DNA from: Flavobacteriales bacterium UBA1112
GTDB taxonomy: Bacteria > Bacteroidota > Bacteroidia > Flavobacteriales_D > Sanyastnellaceae
Direction of reading: 5' to 3'
DNA: 14,161 bases
NCBI GenBank assembly: GCA_002313415.1
Contig: DCBH01000036.1
Location: forward strand, 24,964 to 39,124
In this document: positions 1-6,404 of the stretch, piece by piece
Layout: each line of letters begins with the position of its first letter
How positions within the stretch are numbered: the first letter of the stretch is position 1
Translations under genes and position numbers: made by a program
The notes under the pieces: model-generated
The model's database searches: none
The model's input: only the letters and a program-made list of their open reading frames with translations
Told to the model about the DNA's origin: nothing

Positions 1-441
1 CGCGGGCTTTTTCGTCACAGTCTTCTTAGCTGTTGGCTTCTTCGCGGCCGATTTTTTTGCGGCGGGCTTCTTTGCATCGCTGTCGGCTTTTGGCTCAGCC
101 TCCTTCTTGGGAGCTGCTTTTTTTCCAGCGGCCTTCTTGATTTCTGTGATTTTAATCTCAGTCAAGGATGCTCGAAAACCGTTGAGCTTTCGGTGTCCCT
201 TGCGTCGCTTCTTTTTAAAAATCAGAACCTTATCTCCTTTGAGGTGCCGTTCGACGACGGCGTGAACGGCCAAGCCGTCTATCGCTGGGGCGCCAACTGT
301 TACGTCACCGTCCTTGTCCAAAAGGAGCACTCGGTCAAACTTGACCTTTTTGCCCTCTTCAGCGTCGAGGCGGTTGACGAACACCTGTTGGTCTTTCTCT
401 ACCTTGTACTGGTGCCCTGCGATCTCTACGATTGCATACAT
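1..441 (-). CDS. rplU: 50S ribosomal protein L21, with Lys/Ala-rich C-terminal tail (partial, 3' end outside window)
   Basis: This is a structural protein of the large ribosomal subunit that binds 23S rRNA. Reading back from the ATG at 441, the protein begins MYAIVEIAGHQYKVEKDQ, the usual L21 start. The core continues through a VGAPAIDG segment near residues 49-56 and the basic FKKKRRKGHRKLNG rRNA-binding stretch near residues 75-88, and ends at about residue 103. After that comes a low-complexity tail of at least 44 residues built from AAKK, TAKK and KKPA units with a few acidic residues, resembling histone H1-like tails. No stop is reached, so the protein is longer than the 147 residues visible; a bare L21 is about 103. 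A perfect promoter lies just upstream and no Shine-Dalgarno sequence is visible. rpmA (L27) normally follows rplU and would lie outside the window. Identity is secure; the role of the tail is unknown. Confidence 0.96.
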   Translation of the reverse strand, partial: MYAIVEIAGHQYKVEKDQQVFVNRLDAEEGKKVKFDRVLLLDKDGDVTVGAPAIDGLAVHAVVERHLKGDKVLIFKKKRRKGHRKLNGFRASLTEIKITEIKKAAGKKAAPKKEAEPKADSDAKKPAAKKSAAKKPTAKKTVTKKPA

Positions 442-471
442 GAGTATAGATTTTTTCCCACAAAGGGGCGG

Positions 472-503
472 CAAAGATAGTGGGAAAGTCCGAAAAGCCC
501 AAA
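472..503 (-). promoter_or_regulatory. Bacteroidota-type promoter for rplU
   Basis: Read on the minus strand, TTTG (500-503) is followed by a 20-nt spacer and TATCTTTG (472-479). This matches the known Bacteroidota primary sigma-factor consensus TTTG, 19-21 nt, TAnnTTTG exactly. Transcription should start near 465-468, giving a leader of about 25 nt before the rplU ATG at 441. The -33 element lies just past the stop codon of the upstream transporter gene, so rplU appears to have its own promoter rather than depend on that gene. Confidence 0.8.
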
Positions 504-504
504 C

Positions 505-1407
505 CTATTTACCTCCCTGACTGACCAGATAAACTCCAATCAAGACCACGGCTCCACCGACGAGATGCAGACTTGTGAGTGGTTCGTCATCCAGCCAACC
601 CCACATGGTGGCGAAGAGCGGAATGATGTAGGTAACAGTGCTGGCAAATAAGGCGTTGGTTTTTTGGATGATTCGATTGAAAGCAATCAAGGCCAGACCT
701 GTGCCCACGACGGCAAGGACGACTACTGCAATCACTCCTCTCATGCCGTCGGGATGAGTGGTGGCCAAGGACATTCCTGGACCGGTCAGAGCCACTGCGC
801 AAGCAGGAACGCTCATGAGTCCGAGAGACAATGACGCGGCAGCTGCTGCAGGAATGTGACCGAGTTTGTTGCGTATTAAGTTGACACTGAGACCATAACA
901 AGCTGTGGCTAGCACCACGAGCCCTGCGCCCCAAGTCGTGGTTGGATTCAAAGAAGCCCCTACACCAGGCTGGAAAGCGAGAACAGCGGCACCGATCAGC
1001 CCTACGACCAGTCCTATGACTTGCAATCTCCTGATTTGCGTTCCAAACAGGGCCACGCCTAAAAGAAACGTGAACATGGGTGTCAATGCGTTGAGCATTC
1101 CTGCAACGGATGAGGGGATGTGGATTTGGGCGGTGGTGAATAAATAAGCAGGCAACAGGTTGCCAATGCCACCGACCAGAATGAGCCACGGCAACGTGTT
1201 GCGATTGAGATGTTTGCGATGAATCGCGGCCAACGGCAGCAAGGCGAATCCAGCGATTGCAATGCGACCCATCGCGACATCAAGCGCAGGGAACAGGGGC
1301 TGTCCCTGAGTGTCGAACAACGCGACCTTCATGAGAATGAAGGAGCTGCCCCAAATGAAACCCAGAATGAGGAGTGCTACCCCCATGGCAGAGTTGGAAG
1401 TTCGCAT
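505..1407 (-). CDS. EamA/DMT-family transporter (10 TM)
   Basis: This is an inner-membrane permease of the drug/metabolite transporter superfamily. The 300-residue protein has about ten hydrophobic helices arranged as two EamA repeats, roughly residues 8-145 and 160-298. The first begins with the typical LLILGFIWGSSFILMKVAL signature, and the second ends with the usual LHLVGGAVVLIGVYLVS helix. Length and layout are normal for the family. The substrate cannot be read from the sequence; relatives export amino acids, metabolites or drugs. The ATG at 1407 is chosen because the first helix starts directly after it and a TAATTTTG element sits 7 nt upstream. The gene is divergent from the HMA-lipoprotein operon across 61 bp and lies just upstream of rplU, which has its own promoter. 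Family is secure, function unknown. Confidence 0.9.
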   Translation of the reverse strand: MRTSNSAMGVALLILGFIWGSSFILMKVALFDTQGQPLFPALDVAMGRIAIAGFALLPLAAIHRKHLNRNTLPWLILVGGIGNLLPAYLFTTAQIHIPSSVAGMLNALTPMFTFLLGVALFGTQIRRLQVIGLVVGLIGAAVLAFQPGVGASLNPTTTWGAGLVVLATACYGLSVNLIRNKLGHIPAAAAASLSLGLMSVPACAVALTGPGMSLATTHPDGMRGVIAVVVLAVVGTGLALIAFNRIIQKTNALFASTVTYIIPLFATMWGWLDDEPLTSLHLVGGAVVLIGVYLVSQGGK

Positions 1408-1414
1408 AAGATTG

Positions 1415-1422
1415 CAAAATTA
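1415..1422 (-). promoter_or_regulatory. -7 element (TAATTTTG) abutting the EamA start codon
   Basis: On the minus strand TAATTTTG matches the Bacteroidota -7 consensus TAnnTTTG and ends 7 nt before the ATG at 1407. The start site would fall at or within a few bases of the ATG, suggesting a leaderless or nearly leaderless mRNA. No TTTG is found at the proper -33 distance, so this is a half-supported promoter. Confidence 0.42.
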
Positions 1423-1443
1423 GCACAACTCGCATGCGGGACG

Positions 1444-1470
1444 CTTTGTCCAATTCTATCTTTGTCCAAT
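1444..1470 (+). repeat. 11-bp direct repeat CTTTGTCCAAT with 16-bp period
   Basis: Two exact copies of CTTTGTCCAAT lie at 1444-1454 and 1460-1470. The second copy contains the TTTG of the -7 element and runs into the ATG of the HMA-lipoprotein gene. A protein bound here would cover the promoter and start codon, so it is a candidate operator. It could also be chance in a short region. Confidence 0.45.
1457..1464 (+). promoter_or_regulatory. -7 element (TATCTTTG) abutting the HMA-lipoprotein start
   Basis: TATCTTTG is a perfect TAnnTTTG match and ends 4 nt before the ATG at 1469. Transcription would start at about the A of the ATG, implying a leaderless message for the three-gene operon. No TTTG lies 19-21 nt upstream, so it may need an activator or be a weak site. 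It is identical in sequence to the -7 element of rplU. Confidence 0.5.
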
Positions 1471-1873
1471 GCGGTTTTTTTCTTTTTTGCCCCTTCTTGG
1501 GTTGACGACTTCCGTCGCGTTAATGACTTCCTGCGAAGGAAGCAATGCCCCTGAAATTCATACAGTATATGAGGTGTATCGCGTGGAGGGGACTGTGGAC
1601 AAGACAGTTGCAGAGATGTCCGTCGAAGGCATGATGTGCGAAATTGGTTGTGTGGCCAAAGTCAGAAAAGAGTTGCTTGAGGTCCCGGGGGTGGCCTCGG
1701 CGACAATCAATTTCGAAAAAGACCGCCAGCTGAATATGGCCATTGTAGAATACGACGCAGCTGTGGTTCAGGCGGAAGCATTGGTGGCCAAAGTCACGGC
1801 CATTGGAGACGGCGCGTATCCCGTGCATCGCATGGCGGTGACGCATCACGGTGAAGCAGCCATGAGTCCATGA
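1469..1873 (+). CDS. HMA-domain lipoprotein with CxxxC metal-binding motif
   Basis: A 134-residue, probably membrane-anchored protein. Residues 1-21 are a short hydrophobic signal peptide ending in LMTSC, with Cys22 as the likely lipidated residue. From about residue 42 a heavy-metal-associated (HMA) fold is recognisable: EMSVEGMMCEIGCVAKVRKEL, then VPGVASATINFEK and a final ALVAKVTAIG. Classical HMA domains bind Cu(I) or Zn with CxxC; here the cysteines are Cys57 and Cys61, a CxxxC spacing (CEIGC) that I recall from Bacteroidota proteins of this kind. The C-terminus adds three histidines (120, 126, 127) that could help bind metal. The ATG at 1469 is supported by the signal peptide. The stop overlaps the ctaA start (ATGA), so the two are translationally coupled. 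Copper delivery to cytochrome oxidase is an inference from context, not shown. Confidence 0.82.
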   Translation: MRFFSFLPLLGLTTSVALMTSCEGSNAPEIHTVYEVYRVEGTVDKTVAEMSVEGMMCEIGCVAKVRKELLEVPGVASATINFEKDRQLNMAIVEYDAAVVQAEALVAKVTAIGDGAYPVHRMAVTHHGEAAMSP

Positions 1874-2889
1874 GCGGAGCCTTGCTTCCTCTTGCTCGAG
1901 CGTCTTTTTGGCTTGCCTTTGTCGTGGTGCTGGCTGGCTCAGTCGTGCGCATGACGGGAAGTGGCATGGGATGCCCTGATTGGCCCAAGTGCTTTGGGCT
2001 TCTTGTTCCTCCGACGAAAGCCTCCCAGGTTACATGGACCCCAGGAGCAAAATATGAGAAGGGCCGTATGCTTGTTCATCGAGATACGTTGTGGGTTGCG
2101 CAGGAGCCTTTTGTGGCCCGAGAATTTGAGATTGAACGCAACCGAGGCCAATGGCGCCCCTACCTCAAACACGATTACGCCATTTTCAATGCGGCACACA
2201 CCTGGATTGAATTTGTGAATCGTTGTCTGGGTGCTCTCGCTGGAATTCCTGCATTGCTTCTTTTCCTTGCTGCTGCCTTGGCGCGAGATTTACGCACGAC
2301 CATCTTGTCCCTTTTTGGTGTTATGGCTCTTGGATTTGTGGCTTGGCTTGGCAAGTTGGTTGTGGATGGCAACTTGATTCCTTACAGCATCACCATTCAC
2401 ATGCTGGGCGCATTGGCCATTTTATGCATCGACAGCGTCATCATTCAACGCTTGCGCGGATTTGTTGTTCGATGGCATCGCTCCGCTCGCTGGGGGTTGG
2501 CTTTTGCATTAGGAGTAACGTTGCTCCAAATTTTGACAGGTACAGAGGTTCGCGAATTGGTTGACCTTTTGCTGAAAAAAGGCATGGGGCGGCCTGATCT
2601 CGCCGAGTCTCTCGCCGAAAGCTATGCATTGTATCTCATCCACCGTTCGGGCTATTGGTTGGTGCTGGCAGCACATGCCTTTTGGATTTGGCGCATGGGA
2701 CCATTCGGACAAAGTCACGTACTCCGCGCTCGCAACGGAGTTGTTTTGCTCCTCATAGGTCAGCTCGTGACAGGTGTGTTGTTTGCGTTTGGTGCATTTC
2801 CTGCATGGGCTCAACCGATTCATTTGATTTTAGGCCTCGGCGTGTTTCTCACTGCTTGGGGATTGTATTGGCGCACAACTTCCTGCTGA
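1870..2889 (+). CDS. ctaA: Heme A synthase (COX15/CtaA family)
   Basis: This integral membrane enzyme oxidises the C8 methyl group of heme O to the formyl group of heme A, the cofactor of aa3-type cytochrome c oxidase. The 339-residue protein has about eight membrane helices in two four-helix halves. It carries the family signature GSVVRMTGSGMGCPDWPKC near residues 23-41, including the Cys35/Cys41 pair. The four conserved heme-region histidines are present: His110 (HTWIEFVNR), His177 (TIHMLGA), His258 (IHRSGYW) and His318 (QPIHLILG). A soluble loop at about residues 45-105 follows the first helix and is longer than in short bacterial CtaA proteins. The start at 1870 overlaps the preceding stop by 4 bp, and the next gene begins directly after the TGA. 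No heme O synthase (ctaB) or oxidase subunit is in the window. Confidence 0.93.
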   Translation: MSGALLPLARASFWLAFVVVLAGSVVRMTGSGMGCPDWPKCFGLLVPPTKASQVTWTPGAKYEKGRMLVHRDTLWVAQEPFVAREFEIERNRGQWRPYLKHDYAIFNAAHTWIEFVNRCLGALAGIPALLLFLAAALARDLRTTILSLFGVMALGFVAWLGKLVVDGNLIPYSITIHMLGALAILCIDSVIIQRLRGFVVRWHRSARWGLAFALGVTLLQILTGTEVRELVDLLLKKGMGRPDLAESLAESYALYLIHRSGYWLVLAAHAFWIWRMGPFGQSHVLRARNGVVLLLIGQLVTGVLFAFGAFPAWAQPIHLILGLGVFLTAWGLYWRTTSC

Positions 2890-3447
2890 ATGGCCAAAAC
2901 CCCGACCACAAACATTCCTCTTGGCTTTGAGGCACCTTCCTTTACGTTGCTTGATGTCTCATCGGAGGCGATGGTCAATTCTGAGGAGATGTTTGCAAAT
3001 GGCCCTACGGTTGTGGTCTTCATGTGCAACCATTGTCCTTTCGTCGTCCACATCCTCGAAGCCTTTGTGGCCTTCGCCGCCGAATGCCGTGAACGAGGAG
3101 TCAACGTGGTGGCCATTTCCAGCAATGACGTGGTGAACTACCCGCAGGACGACGTACCCCTGATGAAGGACTTGGCAGAAACGCACGGATTCACGTTCCC
3201 CTACCTCTACGATTCCACCCAAGATGTCGCCCGCGCCTTCGATGCGGCGTGCACCCCCGACTTCAGTGTGTTTGATGCCAACCGCATCTGCGTGTATCGC
3301 GGTCAATTTGATGGCGCACGGCCTGGCAACGACGTTCCAGTTACGGGCGAAGACTTGCGCCGTGTGGTGGACCTTTTGCTTCAGGGCAGACCTGTTCCGG
3401 CAGAAGGCCAGCGGCCTTCCATCGGCTGCAGCATCAAGTGGCGCTGA
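2890..3447 (+). CDS. Thioredoxin-like (AhpC/TSA, PRX-like) protein with CNHC motif
   Basis: A 185-residue thioredoxin-fold protein of the AhpC/TSA/TlpA-like group. The active-site-like segment VVFMCNHCPFVVH places a CxxC at Cys46-Asn-His-Cys49, followed by the cis-proline region ACTPDFSVFD (Cys121) and the conserved C-terminal PSIGCSIKW (Cys180). These three landmarks define a widespread family usually annotated only as thioredoxin family protein, whose substrate is not settled. No signal peptide or lipobox is visible, so it is probably cytosolic, unlike the HMA lipoprotein and heme A synthase encoded with it. Its ATG follows the ctaA TGA with no spacer, so translation is probably coupled. 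Its 3' end overlaps the convergent hemC-hemD gene by 14 bp. Confidence 0.87.
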   Translation: MAKTPTTNIPLGFEAPSFTLLDVSSEAMVNSEEMFANGPTVVVFMCNHCPFVVHILEAFVAFAAECRERGVNVVAISSNDVVNYPQDDVPLMKDLAETHGFTFPYLYDSTQDVARAFDAACTPDFSVFDANRICVYRGQFDGARPGNDVPVTGEDLRRVVDLLLQGRPVPAEGQRPSIGCSIKWR

Positions 3448-4984
3448 TCTTGTCCAGCGCTGCACTCCAACCCCACGCGTGGGTTGAAGCAGCCGTGCCA
3501 GCAAGCGTCAGTCCGATTTCCCTGACCTTTTTGGCTGTTGTTTCTCCGATGGCGACAACAGGTGCCGTACCTCCACTCGCTTTGTACCCTTCCGCATTGG
3601 ATGGACTTGACACCAACGCCACGTCATGGCTGGGCAGTTGGACGACTTGGGCCTCAACATCGTAAAAGTGCCAAGGTTTGGCGTGGAGCAGGTGACCTTC
3701 CCAGCGACGCATGGTTCGGTTGGCGTGTGGAATCCAAACGGCAGAGTCTCCTACAACCTGACTCAACTCTCCAAAAACGCGTTCAGGATTGCCACTTCCA
3801 GTCCATGCGATTGGAGTTCCAGAGGGTAGAGATTGACTTGTGCCTGCACCCATGGTTGCGATGCGGTAGCGCGAGACGTCATGCAAGGATGCGAAAAGAG
3901 CCGCACATTGAGGAGATCCGAGGAACAGCCAATCATTTGTCATAGGTTCACCAGGCGTGGGATTGTCGGAGTGTCGGACGTGAACGCATGACGCTCCATG
4001 AATGGCTGACCCACGTGCGCCGAACAAATTGCGAAGAGGCGCAGATTTCGGCAAATTTTGGGTGATGAAGGCATTTGGCCATCTCTTGGGCGAAGTCAAT
4101 TCACTCAGCATGGAGCCTTCATTGACATCGTTGACTTTCACGTCAAACCAAGCATGACGAAAGTCGCCTTCCGATTTGCCAAGATACGTGTAGACGTCGC
4201 TTGTCCCCTCGGGAACATAGGCCCCAAACGGCAGTTGACATCCACCTTCTAAGTCTCGAAGAATACTTCGTTCAATACCGATTGCATGTACCGTGCTTTC
4301 GTCATTGAGAACTTCCACAAATGAAAGGTTGGGGTCGCCTTCACGCATTTGAAGTGCGAGAGCACCTTGGGCCGGTGCGGGGACAAAATTCAAGGGGTTA
4401 AGTACATGGACGTGAAGGTCTCCGAGTTCGAGTTCGAGCCTGTGGACGCCAGCATGAGCCAGCATGACTGCATCGTACTTCCCCTCACACAGCTTACGAA
4501 TTCGCGTGATCACGTTGCCTCGGAGTGGTTCAACATTTAGGTCTGGTTGACTCAACTTGAGTTGATTCTTGCGGCGCATAGAGGACGTCCCTACCGCACC
4601 CCCACGTTTGACGTGAAATGGGGTCGTCAAATCCACAGCTTCACGGCGAACCAACAAAAGGTCTTCAACGGGGCCTCTCGGAGGTACAGCTGCGACAATC
4701 AAACCGGCAGGCGGAGTTGTTTCTAGATCCTTGTGGCTATGAACAACCAAATCCACGTCTTTGTGCAGGAGGGCTTTCTCGATTTCCTTGGTGAAAAATC
4801 CTTTGCCTTCCATTTTGTCAAAGCTGACATTTTGGATTTGGTCTCCACGCGTCTTCAACACCACAATTTCCACTGTCGCGCCTCGTTCGCGCAACAGGTT
4901 ACGCACGTGGTGTGCTTGCCACAAAGCGAGGGCACTGCCGCGGGTGCCAATGCGGATGTGAGGAGCGTTAGAAGGCATGGGCAA
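3434..4984 (-). CDS. hemC: Hydroxymethylbilane synthase / uroporphyrinogen-III synthase fusion
   Basis: A 516-residue bifunctional tetrapyrrole enzyme. Residues about 8-300 are HemC, which joins four porphobilinogens into hydroxymethylbilane. Visible marks are IGTRGSALALWQA, the catalytic Asp86 in HSHKDLET, GTSSMRR (Arg137, Arg138), PLRGNVITRI (154-163), and GGCQLPFGAY, whose Cys249 should anchor the dipyrromethane cofactor. Residues about 303-515 resemble HemD, which cyclises and inverts ring D to give uroporphyrinogen III: an NAFITQNL opening, DWLFLGSPQCAALF near 351-364, LVSSPSNAEGY near 457-467, and PVVAIGETTAKKVREIGL near 475-492. HemD is poorly conserved in general, so that half rests on these short patches and on length (about 210 residues; free HemD is about 240). 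The gene follows hemA by 32 bp on the same strand, consistent with an operon. No separate hemD is in the window. Confidence 0.9.
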   Translation of the reverse strand: MPMPSNAPHIRIGTRGSALALWQAHHVRNLLRERGATVEIVVLKTRGDQIQNVSFDKMEGKGFFTKEIEKALLHKDVDLVVHSHKDLETTPPAGLIVAAVPPRGPVEDLLLVRREAVDLTTPFHVKRGGAVGTSSMRRKNQLKLSQPDLNVEPLRGNVITRIRKLCEGKYDAVMLAHAGVHRLELELGDLHVHVLNPLNFVPAPAQGALALQMREGDPNLSFVEVLNDESTVHAIGIERSILRDLEGGCQLPFGAYVPEGTSDVYTYLGKSEGDFRHAWFDVKVNDVNEGSMLSELTSPKRWPNAFITQNLPKSAPLRNLFGARGSAIHGASCVHVRHSDNPTPGEPMTNDWLFLGSPQCAALFASLHDVSRYRIATMGAGTSQSLPSGTPIAWTGSGNPERVFGELSQVVGDSAVWIPHANRTMRRWEGHLLHAKPWHFYDVEAQVVQLPSHDVALVSSPSNAEGYKASGGTAPVVAIGETTAKKVREIGLTLAGTAASTHAWGWSAALDKISAT

Positions 4985-5016
4985 GAGTTGTACTCGTAGA
5001 GCCTTGGGGAAACATT

Positions 5017-6249
5017 TTACGATTTACGAAGCTGTCCCAAAACGGCTTCCTTCGCCAATTTCATGGGCAGGCCCACGTATTTCTTCTCGAGGTAGGTGAC
5101 GATTCGTTCCACCACTTGGCGCGCTTCTTCATCGAGCCCTTCTAAGTCATCGGCAAAAATATCGCCCATGGCTGTGTTGCGAATGGTCTTGATCATGTTG
5201 GGCAATTCAATAAGCGAAAGCTCCACCTCGCGTGCTTGCAGTCGTTCAATGTATTCCGACAATCCCGCCTCCAGCAGCGCCTCACACTTGCTCACTTCGG
5301 TGGCGCGGATGGCGAGATTTTGATCTGCGATATCTTGGAGTGCCGTCATGTCAACCACTGTCAATTCGGCGCGTTCACGGAAGCTGGCATCAAGATCTGA
5401 AGGAACGCCAAGGTCGAGGACATGCAAGGGGCCCGGTGGAAGCATGCGGGCGTGTTCTCCAGAGAGAAGAGCCTGATCGCTTCCCGTGCAGATGACAATG
5501 GCTCGTGGCCCCGATGCGAGTGCGTCATTGAGTTTATCCAGCGTCCCCACTTTGGGTGAAGAGAGGATGTGAGACAACACTTCTGCACGCTCAATGGATC
5601 GGTTGAGGATGTGGAGATTGTTGTATCCTGCTTTGCTTAGAAACCGCCCCACAGAGGTGTTGGTTGCACCAGCTCCAATCATGAGAATGGGTGCATCGTG
5701 CGGGAGATTCCAAGCCTTAAAGGCTTGCCATCCAAGGGAGTTTACGGAGACCGCTTGGGTTGCGACATCTGTATTTGAGAATACTTTTTTGGCGGTTTCA
5801 ACAACAGACCGTCCAGTTACACGAAGACGGTCTCCCGCAAGACGGTGGGTCATGGCCAAATCGAAAGCCTGGCGCACTTGTGTGAGAATTTCTCGCTCTC
5901 CAAGAACCATAGATTCAAGGCTTGATGCGACACGCATCAAGTGGCGAATGGCTTGCTCCCCGCGGTAAGTTTGAACTGCGGACATGATGCGAGTAAAAGC
6001 TTCTGGGTCGAGTTCAAATTGTTGAATCAGGTGCGCTTGGCGTCCTAGACAAAAGTATTTGTCATCGCTCATGATGAACTCAACACGGTTGCATGTGGAC
6101 AGGAAAACAATTCCCTGCAATCCAAGCTGAATTTTCCAATTGGTGAGTACTGCAGGTTGTTCAGAAGGTGGAACATGCAGGAGTCCCACGTCCTCGATGG
6201 AGGCGTGATGAAAGTTCAACGACAGGATTTGAAGATGTTCAACTCCCAT
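5017..6249 (-). CDS. hemA: Glutamyl-tRNA reductase
   Basis: NADPH-dependent reduction of glutamyl-tRNA(Glu) to glutamate-1-semialdehyde, the committed step of C5-pathway tetrapyrrole synthesis. Counted from the ATG at 6249 (410 residues), the N-terminal catalytic domain carries SLNFHHASIEDVG (10-22) and STCNRVE with the nucleophile Cys53. The SMVLGEREILTQVRQAF segment spans 113-129. The nucleotide-binding domain has GAGATNTSVGRFL near 192-204 and LHILNRSIERA near 212-222, and the C-terminal part is a long helical dimerisation region. A reading frame extends four codons further to a TTG at 6261, but that TTG lies inside a near-consensus -7 element (CATCTTTG), so the ATG is preferred. It is the first gene of an operon with the hemC-hemD fusion and is divergent from the methyltransferase gene. 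Heme feedback regulation is known for the enzyme elsewhere but not visible here. Confidence 0.94.
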   Translation of the reverse strand: MGVEHLQILSLNFHHASIEDVGLLHVPPSEQPAVLTNWKIQLGLQGIVFLSTCNRVEFIMSDDKYFCLGRQAHLIQQFELDPEAFTRIMSAVQTYRGEQAIRHLMRVASSLESMVLGEREILTQVRQAFDLAMTHRLAGDRLRVTGRSVVETAKKVFSNTDVATQAVSVNSLGWQAFKAWNLPHDAPILMIGAGATNTSVGRFLSKAGYNNLHILNRSIERAEVLSHILSSPKVGTLDKLNDALASGPRAIVICTGSDQALLSGEHARMLPPGPLHVLDLGVPSDLDASFRERAELTVVDMTALQDIADQNLAIRATEVSKCEALLEAGLSEYIERLQAREVELSLIELPNMIKTIRNTAMGDIFADDLEGLDEEARQVVERIVTYLEKKYVGLPMKLAKEAVLGQLRKS

Positions 6250-6258
6250 GACAGAGTA

Positions 6259-6266
6259 CAAAGATG
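6259..6266 (-). promoter_or_regulatory. Near-consensus -7 element (CATCTTTG) before hemA
   Basis: On the minus strand CATCTTTG matches TAnnTTTG except for the first base, and ends 9 nt before the chosen hemA ATG. There is no TTTG at -33 spacing. It follows the same arrangement as the elements before the transporter, HMA and secA genes, and would give a very short leader. It also argues against the TTG at 6261 as the start codon. Confidence 0.3.
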
Positions 6267-6338
6267 CGCGTATTTGGTGAGCTGCAGTGTCACGTGGAGG
6301 TCAGAAGTTCCTGATTGGGGGTGCGAGAGCATGACGTT

Positions 6339-6370
6339 TTTGGGGAACCGTCAAGGGTCTTGTATATTCT
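6339..6370 (+). promoter_or_regulatory. Possible promoter of the methyltransferase gene
   Basis: TTTG (6339-6342), a 20-nt spacer and TATATTCT (6363-6370) give a perfect -33, ideal spacing and a -7 matching TAnnTT but not the final TG. The start would be near 6374-6377, about 30 nt before the ATG at 6405. The rest of the 155-bp hemA/methyltransferase gap shows no gene and only weak dyads. Confidence 0.38.
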
Positions 6371-6404
6371 TAACATTGTTCGTTTCTCACCTACAGCTTT
6401 TGTC

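Noticed and set aside
193..480. 95-residue plus-strand open frame at the left edge
   Set aside because: It is antisense to rplU, whose identity is clear from the L21 sequence and its promoter.
2959..3504. 181-residue minus-strand open frame opposite the thioredoxin-like gene
   Set aside because: The plus strand encodes a well-conserved thioredoxin-fold family here; the antisense translation shows no domain.
6250..6261. TTG start four codons upstream for hemA
   Set aside because: The TTG lies inside a near-consensus -7 element, and the ATG at 6249 gives the normal family length.
6331..6355. Small dyad TGACG/CGTCA upstream of the methyltransferase gene
   Set aside because: Only 5 bp per arm with a 12-nt loop and no T-run; likely chance.
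6315..6404. N-terminal extension of the methyltransferase to the upstream ATG at 6315
   Set aside because: The extra 30 residues show no family similarity and contain the possible promoter; the protein family normally starts close to the ATG at 6405.
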